Shown in pieces: positions 16,940 through 26,366 of a DNA stretch of 64,000 bases. The DNA is from Marinimicrobium locisalis (lineage in GTDB: Bacteria; Pseudomonadota; Gammaproteobacteria; Pseudomonadales; Cellvibrionaceae): the NCBI RefSeq assembly GCF_039822625.1, contig NZ_JBDLLG010000013.1, forward strand, positions 1-64,000, given 5' to 3'. A model generated the notes under the pieces. It made no database searches. It had not been told where the DNA came from and saw nothing but the letters and a program-made list of their open reading frames with translations. The number at the start of each line of letters is the position of its first letter. The stretch's first letter is position 1. Position numbers and translations under genes: made by a program.

Positions 16940-17557
16940 GTGAACCAGGGCCGTTTTATTACCGTGGAAGGCACCGAGGGTGTCGGCAAAAGCACCAACC
17001 TGGCGTTTATTCAGCAGTGGCTGGAAGGGCAGGGGCACCAGGTGCTCGTTACCCGAGAGCCGGGCGGCACCCCTCTGGCTGAAGAGGTCCGGTCCCTATT
17101 GTTGGCCCCGAGAAAGGAGCCGGTAGCCCCCACCGCGGAGTTGCTCTTGATTTTCGCCGCTCGAGCCCAGCACCTGGAGCTGGTGGTGAAACCGGCGCTA
17201 GCGCGGGGCACTTGGGTATTGTGCGACCGCTTTACCGACTCTACCTATGCCTATCAGGGGGGCGGGCGAGGTTTCGATCAAAGCGCTATTGCGGAGCTTG
17301 AATCCCTGGTGCAGGGCGAACTGCGGCCGGACCTGACCGTGCTACTGGATATTGATGTGGAAACCGGGCTGGCTCGAGCGAGTGCCCGCAGCGAGCCGGA
17401 CCGGTTCGAGGGCGAGGCTGTGGCGTTTTATGAGCGGGTTAGGGCTGTCTATCGGGCTCTAGCCGCGCGCGCCCCCGAGCGCTACCGAATTGTGGACGCC
17501 GGTCAGCCGCTAGAGCGGGTACAGCAGGATATTAAAGCGGAGCTGGAGCGGTTGTAG
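16940..17557 (+). CDS. tmk: Thymidylate kinase
   Basis: This enzyme phosphorylates dTMP to dTDP. The 205-residue product has the P-loop GTEGVGKST at residues 11-19, TREPGGTPLAEEVR, the DR motif CDRFTDSTYAYQGGGRG, and a lid region ending DRFEGEAVAFYERV. The start is GTG 16940 behind GAAGAG. In pseudomonads tmk is normally followed by holB; here two opposite-strand genes lie between them. Confidence 0.96.
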   Translation: MNQGRFITVEGTEGVGKSTNLAFIQQWLEGQGHQVLVTREPGGTPLAEEVRSLLLAPRKEPVAPTAELLLIFAARAQHLELVVKPALARGTWVLCDRFTDSTYAYQGGGRGFDQSAIAELESLVQGELRPDLTVLLDIDVETGLARASARSEPDRFEGEAVAFYERVRAVYRALAARAPERYRIVDAGQPLERVQQDIKAELERL

Positions 17558-17571
17558 GGGGTAGGAATAGA

Positions 17572-17599
17572 AAAAGCCCCGCCACTGGGCGAGGCTTTT
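17572..17599. terminator. Bidirectional intrinsic terminator
   Basis: AAAAGCCCCGCC and GGCGAGGCTTTT form a stem with a short loop. A-rich bases on the left and T on the right make it usable in both directions. It lies between the converging tmk and TraF-like genes. Confidence 0.8.
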
Positions 17600-17623
17600 G
17601 GGTAAGCCGTTGGGATCGGTTTG

Positions 17624-18877
17624 CTAGAAACGCAGGCCGACCTGAAGAGCGGCGCCGCCGCTTTTGGTGTCGCCGTTAAACAGGCCGTCGAGGTCCTCCG
17701 CGAAAATCGCGAAGTCGGCATTGACAACGTTGAACGGGGAAAAGCCCACACCCACGGAGACCATGTCCGCCACGTTGTCTTCCAGGTCTCGCTGAAAGCC
17801 CACACGCAGTTGCGCCCAGTTCGCCGCGTTCAGCTCGGCGCCCACGCGCGCGTACTGGGTGTCTTCACCGGTGGCGAAATTCGGGCTGGTGTTCAGGTCC
17901 ACCGAGGCTTCGGTGGTCAGCCAACTGCCTTTGTACCCCAGAGCGGTGGTGGTGCGCGGCTCAAGCTTGAGCGTGCGAGTCGGGTCAATGGTCTCGTACT
18001 CGCCGCTAAAGGCGTTGGCTACGGTCAGCGCGTAATGCATATCGCCGCACTGATAGGTCGCCCCCAAATCCAGGTTTACGTCCTTCTCTTCAACGGTATA
18101 GTCATTTCCGTCGAAGTCATCCTCGTCAAAAGAGTCCACATCGGCGCGGTACACAAATGTGGCGATGTGCATGTATTTGGGCGTGACACCCAATAGCAGG
18201 CGAGAGTCCTCCCCGGTTTTCAAGCTCTTGGCCATGGCCAGGCCAACTTCCGAGACCGATGCGCCTATACCATTGCCGTAGGAGTCCAACTGGGCCGCGT
18301 CAAAGTCCGCTTTCCCCACGGCGTTGCGAATGTATTCGTAGTCGCCGTCATCCACCTGCGACACGACCGCCGCTTCCAGGTAAGACTTGCCCACCACGCT
18401 GAGGGACAGCGTGTCGTTGGGGAAGGCCATCACAAAGCTGGCTGAAGCACCCACATTGGTGTTTCTGTCGTCCACGTTGCGCAACAGGCGAATGGCTTCT
18501 TCCGCCTCTTCTTCCAATAGGGCCCGGGCCTGTTGCTCGAAATCGTCCGGGTTGTTCGGGTCAAACCCGCCCACTTCAGAAATCAGGTCGGAGGTAGTGC
18601 GGTTTTCCAGCTCCTCTAGATAATCAGAGAGCTCCTCCAGGCCGTCAAGCAGCTCGTCCTCGTCATCCCCAATCAAGCCGCCATTCAGTATCAGGGCGAA
18701 GTTGTCGTTTTCTCCGTGAGCGGCGCCCAGGCTGGGGTTCAGTACCACCCCGTCGGCGTAATCGCCGGTGGCATAACCCGCGCCCGCCATGCCGGTCAGC
18801 CGCCCGTTGTAGTATTCAGCGGCAACAGCGGTGCCGGAAGCGGTGATCAAAGCCAGACTGAGGAGTGTCTTTTTCAT
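17624..18877 (-). CDS. TraF-like outer-membrane beta-barrel protein
   Basis: The 417-residue product begins with a signal peptide (MKKTLLSLALITASGTAVAA). RLTGMAGAGYATGDYADGVVLNPSL follows, the pattern of the 'conjugal transfer protein TraF' (TraF_2) and FadL-like porin group in which several Gly/Ala turns precede an NP motif. It ends GGAALQVGLRF with a C-terminal Phe as barrel proteins do. A very acidic insert lies near residues 70-130. No other conjugation gene is nearby, so the TraF name is only a family label. Function is unknown, possibly uptake of hydrophobic compounds. Confidence 0.8.
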   Translation of the reverse strand: MKKTLLSLALITASGTAVAAEYYNGRLTGMAGAGYATGDYADGVVLNPSLGAAHGENDNFALILNGGLIGDDEDELLDGLEELSDYLEELENRTTSDLISEVGGFDPNNPDDFEQQARALLEEEAEEAIRLLRNVDDRNTNVGASASFVMAFPNDTLSLSVVGKSYLEAAVVSQVDDGDYEYIRNAVGKADFDAAQLDSYGNGIGASVSEVGLAMAKSLKTGEDSRLLLGVTPKYMHIATFVYRADVDSFDEDDFDGNDYTVEEKDVNLDLGATYQCGDMHYALTVANAFSGEYETIDPTRTLKLEPRTTTALGYKGSWLTTEASVDLNTSPNFATGEDTQYARVGAELNAANWAQLRVGFQRDLEDNVADMVSVGVGFSPFNVVNADFAIFAEDLDGLFNGDTKSGGAALQVGLRF

Positions 18878-19045
18878 AGCGGAACCTGTGTGGGTCTATC
18901 TTGATGAAACTAGGGCTAACAATTTAGACAGTGTCAGCGATTGAGAGTGTCTCTTAATATATAAGCAGGCGCAATAACCAAATACCTGCTTATTTCAAAA
19001 CAATCTTCACTGGTCGAATTGTAGACAGTTTGGCAATAACAACAA

Positions 19046-19669
19046 TTAAAAAGTTGGCGTTGAATCACAGTGAACCTGTGAGCCAGTCCTTGGGTGGGTA
19101 AATACAATGGAAGTTGCGTGCAGTAGCAGGCGCTTTGACGCCCTTTTTGATTCGATAGTTCCGTAAAGCGTATCACCTAAAATCGGGTGGCCCAAGGCCA
19201 TCATGTGAACCCGCAGTTGATGGGAGCGCCCGGTCACCGGCTCAAGGGCCATCCGGGCGTTGCCGTCATCATGGGAAAGCACCCGAAAGCGGGTCAACGC
19301 CGGTTTACCTTCAGTGTAGTCTACTTTTTGGCGTGGGCGGTTGGGCCAGTCGCATATCAGGGGCAAATCCACGTGCCCCGCCGCAGGATCGGGGAGACCG
19401 GAGACCACCGCGATGTATCGTTTATGGACTTGGCGCTGCTCGAACTGACGAGCCAAGTGTTTCTGGGGCTCGTACCCCAGCGGAATAATCACCAGGCCCG
19501 ACGTCGGCTGGTCCAGGCGGTGGACAATGCGAGCATTGGGGTAGGCGGGCAGAATTCGGTTAATCAGGCAATCCTGCTTATCCGGCCCCCGACCGGGGAC
19601 GGTCAGCAGCCCGGCGGGCTTTTCCACTACCAATAGATCGCTGTCTTCGTAAACCACCGACGGCTGCAT
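19046..19669 (-). CDS. rluA: RluA-family pseudouridine synthase
   Basis: The 207-residue protein matches RluA, which makes pseudouridine in 23S rRNA (position 746) and some tRNAs. It starts VVYEDSDLLVVEKPAGLLTVPGRG. The catalytic motif ARIVHRLDQPTSGL follows, with the Asp as nucleophile, then GRSHQLRVHM and GHPILGDTLYG. The length fits RluA (219) rather than the longer RluC or RluD, which have an extra S4 domain. It is encoded opposite to holB, start to start. The 168 bp behind its stop hold only a weak AAGCAGG/CCTGCTT hairpin. Confidence 0.88.
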   Translation of the reverse strand: MQPSVVYEDSDLLVVEKPAGLLTVPGRGPDKQDCLINRILPAYPNARIVHRLDQPTSGLVIIPLGYEPQKHLARQFEQRQVHKRYIAVVSGLPDPAAGHVDLPLICDWPNRPRQKVDYTEGKPALTRFRVLSHDDGNARMALEPVTGRSHQLRVHMMALGHPILGDTLYGTIESKRASKRLLLHATSIVFTHPRTGSQVHCDSTPTF

Positions 19670-19761
19670 TCCCCATCCCCTCTCAAGGCAAAGAGCGCCA
19701 TTCTAACCCGGTTCGCGCTATCCATTGCGGCGCAAATCCGTACAATAGGCGCCTTGTTTCC

Positions 19762-20793
19762 ATGGCCTGCGCAAATAACATGACCGAACACTTTCCGGCA
19801 CTTCCATACCCCTGGCAAAAAGACGAATGGCAGCGACTCAATCGCCACATTGATGAGGGCCAGTTGCCCCATGCCCTGATGTTGTCCGGGCCGCCGGGGG
19901 TGGGGAAGTTTCACTTGGCGGGGGCGCTGGCCCAGCGGCTGTTGTGCCAAGCGCCGCAGCAGGGCACGGCCTGCGGCAAGTGCCACAGCTGTGGCCTGCT
20001 AAAAGCACACACTCATCCGGATTTGACCGTCCTCCAGCCCGAAGAACCCGGCAAGGCCGTCAAAATCGACGCTATTCGGGAGCTGACCCGCTCCCTGGGC
20101 AACACCGCTCAGCAGGGTGGCTATAAGGTCGTGGTGCTGGAACCCGCGGAAGCCATGAACGTCAACGCCGCCAACGCCTTGCTTAAAACGTTGGAAGAGC
20201 CCGCGGACAATACCTTGCTGATTCTGGTGAGCCATAGCCCCAGCGCCGTCTTGCCCACCATCCGAAGCCGCTGCCAGATTCGCCCACTGCCGTTACCGGC
20301 GGCCTCCCGGGTGCTGGAATGGCTTACCCCCTTGGTTTCGGGGAGTGGTTTAGAGGCAGGGGAACTGCTGGATCGCGCGCGCGGTGCGCCTTTGACGGCT
20401 CTCGGCCTGCTCGACGGGGACCGTCTGGAGCAGCGCCGCCAACGGGAGCAGGACTTTCTCAAACTCTGTGATCAGAAGCTCACGGCCATGCAACTGGCGG
20501 ACAACTGGCAGAAGGGCGACGTGGGGGAAGCCATAGAATGGCTCCTCGGCTGGCTGTACGATTTGGCTCGCTGGCAGACCGGGGTGGGCGTGGCAGCGCT
20601 GGACGCGCTTCCGGCCCACGTTCAGCAGACTCTGACGCGCATACCGCCGGCGCTGCTGCACCGGTACCTGGAAAAGCTACTGGCCGTAAAACGCCAGTGG
20701 CTCAGCGGCGCCAACCCCAACAAGCAGCTATTATTGGAAGAGTTGTTGTTGGACTGGGGCGTCGTCCTCCGCCAGGCGATGAGAGCGGCCTGA
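19762..20793 (+). CDS. holB: DNA polymerase III subunit delta prime
   Basis: This clamp-loader subunit of the replicative polymerase has 343 residues. The AAA+ domain has a degenerate Walker A, GPPGVGKFHLA, as is usual for delta prime, and a four-Cys zinc knuckle, LLCQAPQQGTACGKCHSC. NALLKTLEEP and the SRC motif of sensor 1 follow. Start ATG 19762 is listed; ATG 19780 is an alternative, and neither has a clear ribosome binding site. It leads the usual holB-pilZ-tatD order. Confidence 0.95.
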   Translation: MACANNMTEHFPALPYPWQKDEWQRLNRHIDEGQLPHALMLSGPPGVGKFHLAGALAQRLLCQAPQQGTACGKCHSCGLLKAHTHPDLTVLQPEEPGKAVKIDAIRELTRSLGNTAQQGGYKVVVLEPAEAMNVNAANALLKTLEEPADNTLLILVSHSPSAVLPTIRSRCQIRPLPLPAASRVLEWLTPLVSGSGLEAGELLDRARGAPLTALGLLDGDRLEQRRQREQDFLKLCDQKLTAMQLADNWQKGDVGEAIEWLLGWLYDLARWQTGVGVAALDALPAHVQQTLTRIPPALLHRYLEKLLAVKRQWLSGANPNKQLLLEELLLDWGVVLRQAMRAA

Positions 20794-20909
20794 GGCCGGG
20801 CAGGGCGTTTTGAGCGCCAAGGGGGCCAGGGCGGCCCGCCGGAAAAGCCCGCTGGACACGGCCGGACAGATCCATTACTGTTTCTTTGAAATCCACACTG
20901 GAGTGAACT

Positions 20910-21260
20910 ATGCACGCACTCGGCGGCGCCCGTAACGGCATACTTTCCCTGACCATAAAAGACAAAGCGGTGCTTTACGCCGCCTATATGCCCTTTGTGC
21001 AGAATGGCGGATTGTTCATCCCCACCGGCAAAAGCTACAAGCTGGGAGATGAGGTCTTCATGCTCCTGAATCTGATGGACGAGCCGGAAAAAATTCCCGT
21101 GGCGGGCAAAGTCGTCTGGGTAACCCCCAAGGGCGCCCAGGGTAACCGCGCGGCGGGTATCGGCGTACAGTTCAGCGACCAGGACAACACCGCGGTGAAC
21201 AAAATCGAAACCTACCTGGCCGGCTCTCTGGAGTCCGAGCGCCCCACTCATACCATGTAG
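20910..21260 (+). CDS. pilZ: Type IV pilus PilZ protein
   Basis: The 116-residue PilZ-domain protein begins with a short head and contains ILSLTIKDKAVLYAAYMPFVQNGGLFIPT and VAGKVVWVTP. This is the pattern of the founding PilZ of pseudomonads, which is needed for type IV pilus assembly and lacks the c-di-GMP-binding RxxxR motif. TGGAG stands 7 bases before the ATG. It lies between holB and tatD, the conserved place for this gene. Confidence 0.93.
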   Translation: MHALGGARNGILSLTIKDKAVLYAAYMPFVQNGGLFIPTGKSYKLGDEVFMLLNLMDEPEKIPVAGKVVWVTPKGAQGNRAAGIGVQFSDQDNTAVNKIETYLAGSLESERPTHTM

Positions 21261-21288
21261 CGTAATAACGCCTTCTCCGTTACCCGTA

Positions 21289-21326
21289 GGTCGGTTTGGC
21301 GCAGCGTAAACCGGCCCTCTTTTTTG
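21289..21326 (+). terminator. Hairpin with T run behind pilZ
   Basis: GGTCGGTTT (21289-21297) pairs with AAACCGGCC (21308-21316) with one mismatch, followed by CTCTTTTTT. It fits an intrinsic terminator between pilZ and tatD. Its sequence also resembles a widespread GTAGGTCGG...CCGGCC type repeat. Confidence 0.6.
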
Positions 21327-21354
21327 AACGCATTCTTGAACCGAACACTGACTC

Positions 21355-22140
21355 ATGCTGACAGATTCCCACTGCCACCTGGACCGTATTGACCTCACCC
21401 CCTACAACGGCGACCTCAACGCCGCGCTGAACGCCGCCCGCGAGCGGGGCATCAAACAATTCCTGTGCATCGGGGTCAGTCTGGACAACCGGGAAGCCGT
21501 GGTCGACATCGCCCGCCAACACCCGGATGTGCACGCCTCGGTGGGCATACACCCCTGCGATGTGGAATCCGGCACCGCCACCGTGGAGCAGTTGGTCGAA
21601 TGGGGCGTGGCTCCGGAGGTGATTGGCCTGGGAGAGACCGGGCTGGACTACCATTACGCGGAGCAGACCAAAGCGCTACAGCAAGAGAGCTTTGCGCTTC
21701 ACCTTAAAGCCGGCGCCCGGGCGGGCCTGCCGGTGATCGTCCATACCCGTGAGGCACGGGAAGACACCCTCAACCTGATTCGCCAACACGGCGACCCGGC
21801 CTCCGCCGGCGTCCTGCACTGTTTCACCGAGAGCTGGGAAATGGCCAGCGCGGCCATGGATATGGGCTATTACATCTCCCTGTCCGGCATCGTTACCTTT
21901 AAAAGCGCCGAAGCCTTGCGGGAAGTGGCCAAAAAAATGCCCCTGGACCGCCTCCTGGTGGAAACCGACTCCCCTTACTTGGCGCCCGTGCCGTACCGCG
22001 GAAAGTCCAACGAACCCCAATACGTACGCGAAGTGGCCGAGTTTGTGGCGAACCTGCGAGGCATTTCTCTGGAACAGCTGGCCGAACAAACCACCGAAAA
22101 CTTCCACAACCTCTTCCCAAAGGCCCCAAGCCCCGGCTAA
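21355..22140 (+). CDS. tatD: TatD-family metal-dependent DNase
   Basis: The 261-residue TIM-barrel hydrolase has metal ligands His6 and His8 in DSHCHLDRI, GLGETGLDYHY with the Glu ligand, VIVHTREA, and the late ETDSPYLAPVPYRGKSNEP. The family removes nucleotides from DNA ends and acts in DNA repair and turnover. The gene name follows the holB-pilZ-tatD order; in E. coli the neighbour of holB is the paralogue ycfH. Confidence 0.9.
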   Translation: MLTDSHCHLDRIDLTPYNGDLNAALNAARERGIKQFLCIGVSLDNREAVVDIARQHPDVHASVGIHPCDVESGTATVEQLVEWGVAPEVIGLGETGLDYHYAEQTKALQQESFALHLKAGARAGLPVIVHTREAREDTLNLIRQHGDPASAGVLHCFTESWEMASAAMDMGYYISLSGIVTFKSAEALREVAKKMPLDRLLVETDSPYLAPVPYRGKSNEPQYVREVAEFVANLRGISLEQLAEQTTENFHNLFPKAPSPG

Positions 22141-22230
22141 CCCTATTACTACCTGCCCAAACATTCCTAACCTCACGCAACTTCCCGTACAATACCCAGT
22201 ATATTAACCATGACTCATCCGGAGCCCTTC

Positions 22231-22851
22231 ATGCCCCGCACGCAACAAATCCTCACCATGCTGGAACTTCAAGAGGCAATGAACACCAAAGTCCACCCGG
22301 AATGGCGAGCTCAAGGGTTCGAGTTCTACCGGGCCATTTGGATTGAGTGCGCCGAGCTGCTGGAACATTACGGCTGGAAGTGGTGGAAGAAACAGACGCC
22401 GGACACCGAACAGGTGGCACTGGAGCTGATCGACATCTGGCACTTTGGGTTGAGCATCCGGCTGCAAAACAGCGATGACCACGAGGCGCTGGCAGAAGAG
22501 ATTGATCGGGAGCTGGTGGTGGCGACGGATGAACCCGACTTCCGTCTTGACCTGGAAGCCTTTGCCGGTGCGACCCTGGCGGACCAACAGTTTCACATTG
22601 CGAAATTTGGCCGAATGATGGCCGGCATTTCCATGAGCTTTGACGAGCTCTATCGCGGCTATGTCGGCAAAAACGTCCTGAACTTCTTTCGCCAGGACAA
22701 TGGCTACAAAGACGGCAGCTACCAAAAAAACTGGCATGATGGCCGTGAAGACAACGAGCACCTGGTGGAGGTGGTCCACAGCCTGGATGCCGCCAGCCCC
22801 AGCTTTAAGGATGACCTTTACATTGCCTTGGAAGGGCGTTACCGGCAATAA
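22231..22851 (+). CDS. Dimeric (all-alpha) dUTP diphosphatase
   Basis: The 206-residue protein belongs to the dUTPase_2 family of all-alpha NTP pyrophosphohydrolases. The magnesium-binding motif WIECAELLEHYGWKWWKK is followed by ELIDIWHFGLS. Later parts, KNVLNFFRQDNGYKDGSY and EDNEHL, match the family's nucleotide-binding end. I chose ATG 22231 because GGAG precedes it by 6 bases; an in-frame ATG at 22210 lacks a site. It would keep uracil out of DNA by hydrolysing dUTP. Confidence 0.88.
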   Translation: MPRTQQILTMLELQEAMNTKVHPEWRAQGFEFYRAIWIECAELLEHYGWKWWKKQTPDTEQVALELIDIWHFGLSIRLQNSDDHEALAEEIDRELVVATDEPDFRLDLEAFAGATLADQQFHIAKFGRMMAGISMSFDELYRGYVGKNVLNFFRQDNGYKDGSYQKNWHDGREDNEHLVEVVHSLDAASPSFKDDLYIALEGRYRQ

Positions 22852-22930
22852 CACCCGTTTGGGTCTACTCTCTGGCTCAGACCTTACACTGTTTTAACGA
22901 TTTCCTGAACGCTATAAAGGACTCAAGTCA

Positions 22931-24259
22931 ATGAAAGTAACCGTATTCGGAACCGGCTATGTTGGCCTGGTGCAAGGGGCCATACTGTCAGAAGTGGGCC
23001 ACGAAGTGGTTTGTGTGGATGTAGACGCCGCCAAAGTTGAGCGGCTGAAAAATGGCGATATCCCCATCTACGAGCCTGGCCTGGAGCCCATCGTCACTGA
23101 AAACCACGCCGCCGGGCGTTTGCACTTCACCACGGATGCCGCCGAAGCGGTCAAGCACGGGGAAATTCAATTTATCGCGGTGGGTACGCCCCCCGATGAA
23201 GACGGCTCCGCCGACCTGAAGTACGTGCTCGCCGTGGCCGAGACCATCGCCACGCACATGGAAAAGCGCCAAGTCATTATTGATAAATCCACCGTGCCGG
23301 TCGGCACCGCGGACAAAGTGAAAGCCAAAGTGGCTGAAACCCTGGAAAAGCGCGAACGCCCCGATCTGCAATTCGATGTGGTATCCAACCCGGAATTCCT
23401 GAAAGAAGGCTCCGCCGTGGCGGACTGCATGAAGCCCGACCGGATCATTATTGGCACCGATAGCGACTACGCCGAAGAGGTAATGCGCGAGCTCTATGCG
23501 CCGTTTAACCGCAACCATGACAAAGTCATGATCATGGACGTGCGCAGCGCCGAGCTAACCAAGTACGCGGCCAACTGTATGCTCGCCACCAAAATCAGCT
23601 TTATCAACGAAATCGCCAACTTGGCCGAGCTTCTGGGGGCGGACATCGAATCCGTGCGCAAGGGCATCGGTAGCGACCCGCGCATCGGCTATCAGTTTAT
23701 TTACCCCGGCGTTGGCTACGGGGGCTCCTGCTTCCCGAAAGATGTGCAGGCGCTGATTCGCGCCGCCGATCAAATCGACTTTGATGCCAAAGTGCTCAAA
23801 TCCGTCGAGGCTCGCAACCACGAGCAGAAAACCACTCTGTTCCAGAAGATCAACAAACACTATAGTGGCGATTTGAAGGGCAAAACCTTCGCACTTTGGG
23901 GCTTGGCGTTCAAACCAAATACCGATGACATGCGTGAAGCTCCGGCCCGCGTGCTGATGGAAGCGCTCTGGGCGGCCGGCGCCAAGGTTCAAGCTTACGA
24001 CCCGGAAGCCATGGAAGAGACTCAGCGTATTTACGGCAGTCGAGATGACCTGAACCTGTGCGGCACCAAGGAAAGCGCCTTGCGCGGGGCCGATGCGTTG
24101 GTCATCGTTACCGAATGGCAAGCCTTCCGTGCTCCCGACTTTGACCTGCTCACCGAGCAACTGGCGCAACCGCTGATATTCGACGGCCGCAATCTGTACG
24201 ACCCCAAGCGGATGGTGAAGAAAGGGTTTACCTATTACTCCGTAGGGCGCCCCGCGTAA
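22931..24259 (+). CDS. ugd: UDP-glucose 6-dehydrogenase
   Basis: This NAD-dependent enzyme oxidises UDP-glucose to UDP-glucuronate for surface polysaccharides. The 442-residue protein has the Rossmann start KVTVFGTGYVGLVQGA, and STVPVGTADKVK and NPEFLKEGSAV in the middle. The catalytic Cys lies in GVGYGGSCFPKDVQAL near residue 266, and FALWGLAFKPNTDDMREAP starts the C-terminal domain. AAGGA precedes the ATG. The glycan cluster at 50-63 kb is a likely consumer of its product, but that link is inferred. Confidence 0.96.
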   Translation: MKVTVFGTGYVGLVQGAILSEVGHEVVCVDVDAAKVERLKNGDIPIYEPGLEPIVTENHAAGRLHFTTDAAEAVKHGEIQFIAVGTPPDEDGSADLKYVLAVAETIATHMEKRQVIIDKSTVPVGTADKVKAKVAETLEKRERPDLQFDVVSNPEFLKEGSAVADCMKPDRIIIGTDSDYAEEVMRELYAPFNRNHDKVMIMDVRSAELTKYAANCMLATKISFINEIANLAELLGADIESVRKGIGSDPRIGYQFIYPGVGYGGSCFPKDVQALIRAADQIDFDAKVLKSVEARNHEQKTTLFQKINKHYSGDLKGKTFALWGLAFKPNTDDMREAPARVLMEALWAAGAKVQAYDPEAMEETQRIYGSRDDLNLCGTKESALRGADALVIVTEWQAFRAPDFDLLTEQLAQPLIFDGRNLYDPKRMVKKGFTYYSVGRPA

Positions 24260-24274
24260 CGTCGGCCTTTAAAT

Positions 24275-24354
24275 GGTAGGTGGCGCTTCGCTTACCTACC
24301 CTACGCGGAGAACAAGCCCGTAGGGTAGGTAAGGGCGCGAGCCCGCCACCTACC
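24275..24354. repeat. REP-like inverted pair
   Basis: Left arm 24275-24304 (GGTAGGTGGCGCTTCGCTTA...) and right arm 24320-24354 are inverted copies that differ in their centres. It separates the converging ends of ugd and cysNC and may end both transcripts. Confidence 0.8.
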
Positions 24355-24431
24355 AAAAACAACACGTCCACGGTATGACACAGGGCGGACGCGCCAAAGG
24401 CGCATCCGCCACTCACTCCCGAGACTACGCC

Positions 24432-26336
24432 TTACATCAAATACCCCCGATCCACCATAAAGGCAATCACCTTATCCGCCGCTTCCTCGGGCGACATTTC
24501 GGTGGTATTCAATACACATTCCGGGTTTTCCGGCGGCTCGTAAGGGGAGTCTATACCGGTAAAGTTCTTCAATTCGCCCTTACGTGCTTTCTGGTACAAC
24601 CCCTTCGCATCCCGCTGCTCCGCTACTTCCAACGGCGTAGCGACATACACTTCCACAAACTCATTGGACTCCAAAAGGTTGCGGGTCATATCGCGCTCGG
24701 AGCGGAAGGGTGAAATAAACGCGGTAATTACAATCAGCCCCGCATCCACCATCAGCTTGGCCACTTCGGCAATTCGGCGGATGTTTTCCACCCGGTCCGC
24801 ATCGGTAAAGCCCAGGTCCTTGTTTAGGCCGTGGCGCACGTTGTCGCCATCGAGCAGGTAAGTGTGGTTGCCACGGGTGTACAGCTTTTTCTCCACCAGG
24901 TTGGCGATGGTGGATTTACCCGCGCCGGAGAGCCCCGTCAGCCAGAGTACACACGGTTTCTGGTTTTTCAGCTCCTGGCGGGCCTGCTTGTTCACGTCCA
25001 CATGCTGCACGGTGATGTTCTGGCTGCGACGCAGCGAGAAGTGAATCATGCCCGCGCCCATGGTGTTGTTCGTGAGCCGGTCGATCAGAATGAAGCTGCC
25101 GGTATCGTGGTTTTCCTGGTAGGGGTCGAACGCAATGTTTTGGTCCAGGTTGATGGTGCAAACCCCAATCGCATTCAGCTCCAACTTCTTGGCCGCGGTA
25201 TGTTCGAGGGTGTTCACGTTCACCTGATACTTAATATCGGTCAGCGTGGCGGACACCGTCTTGGTGCCGTTTTTCATCAAATAGGTGCGTCCCGGCAGCA
25301 TGGGCTCGTCATTCATCCAGACGATGGTGACCTCAAACTGATTCGCCACCGAAGCCGGCTTGCTGGCCTGAGAAATCAGGTCCCCACGGGAAATATCGAT
25401 CTCATCGGTTAGCGTCAGAGTGACGGATTGCCCGGCCACGGCTTCGTCCAAGTCCCCGTCATAGGTATAGATACGGTCAACATGACTTTCCCGTCCCGAG
25501 GGCAGGGCGCGAACCTTGTCGCCGGGGCGAAGCACACCGCTGGCGATCTGGCCGGAGAAACCGCGAAAGTCCAGGTTGGGCCGGTTAACCCACTGAACGG
25601 GCATACGGAAGGGTGAGCCCTGCATCAGCTCATCATCCACCTCGACGGTTTCCAGGTAGCCCATCAACGTCGTGCCGCGGTACCAGGGCATGCGCTCGCT
25701 GGGGGTAATGATGTTATCGCCCTTTAGGGCGGAGAGTGGAATAAACGTCACGTTATCCAACCCAATCTGCCGGGCAAACTCGCGGTAGTCTTCCACAATG
25801 CGGTTAAAGGTTTTTTCCGAGTAGTCCATCAAATCCATTTTGTTGATGGCCACCACCACATGGCGAATGCCGATCAGCGCTGCCAGATAACTGTGGCGCT
25901 TGGTCTGGGTCAGAATGCCCTTGCGGGCATCCACCATCAAAATCGCCGCATCGGCGGTGGAGGCCCCGGTCACCATATTGCGGGTGTACTGTTCGTGTCC
26001 GGGCGTGTCCGCCACAATAAATTTGCGCCGGTCGGTGGAGAAATACCGGTAGGCCACATCAATGGTAATGCCTTGTTCGCGCTCGGCGGCCAAACCGTCC
26101 ACCAGCAGAGCGAAGTCCATCTCCTCGCCCTGTGTGCCCCACTTTTGGGAGTCCGCCTCCACGGCGGCCAGCTGGTCTTCAAACAGCATGTGGGACTCGA
26201 ACAACAGGCGCCCAATCAGCGTACTTTTGCCGTCGTCCACGCTGCCACAAGTGATAAAGCGCAACAGGCTCTTATGCTCATGTTGCTCCAGGTATTCGTT
26301 AATGTCTTCCGCGATCAATTCCGATTGATGGCTCAT
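24432..26336 (-). CDS. cysNC: Bifunctional sulfate adenylyltransferase subunit 1 / APS kinase
   Basis: CysN is the GTPase subunit of ATP sulfurylase and CysC phosphorylates APS to PAPS. The 634-residue fusion starts at ATG 26336 behind GAAGAGACAG. The N-terminal GTPase shows CGSVDDGKSTLIGRLL near residue 30, DTPGHEQYTRNM and NKMD. The APS kinase domain begins near residue 450 with LWLTGLSGAGKSTIANLV and has DGDNVRHGLNKDLGF. PAPS from this enzyme is the donor for the sulfotransferase in the glycan cluster. cysD lies upstream on the same strand, 161 bp away across a REP pair. Confidence 0.95.
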   Translation of the reverse strand: MSHQSELIAEDINEYLEQHEHKSLLRFITCGSVDDGKSTLIGRLLFESHMLFEDQLAAVEADSQKWGTQGEEMDFALLVDGLAAEREQGITIDVAYRYFSTDRRKFIVADTPGHEQYTRNMVTGASTADAAILMVDARKGILTQTKRHSYLAALIGIRHVVVAINKMDLMDYSEKTFNRIVEDYREFARQIGLDNVTFIPLSALKGDNIITPSERMPWYRGTTLMGYLETVEVDDELMQGSPFRMPVQWVNRPNLDFRGFSGQIASGVLRPGDKVRALPSGRESHVDRIYTYDGDLDEAVAGQSVTLTLTDEIDISRGDLISQASKPASVANQFEVTIVWMNDEPMLPGRTYLMKNGTKTVSATLTDIKYQVNVNTLEHTAAKKLELNAIGVCTINLDQNIAFDPYQENHDTGSFILIDRLTNNTMGAGMIHFSLRRSQNITVQHVDVNKQARQELKNQKPCVLWLTGLSGAGKSTIANLVEKKLYTRGNHTYLLDGDNVRHGLNKDLGFTDADRVENIRRIAEVAKLMVDAGLIVITAFISPFRSERDMTRNLLESNEFVEVYVATPLEVAEQRDAKGLYQKARKGELKNFTGIDSPYEPPENPECVLNTTEMSPEEAADKVIAFMVDRGYLM

Positions 26337-26366
26337 AAATCTGTCTCTTCGTTGTCTGGTATTCAC

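Noticed and set aside
17624..18877. Conjugation gene cluster suggested by the TraF-like protein
   Set aside because: No other transfer gene is near. The family name covers many chromosomal porin-like proteins.
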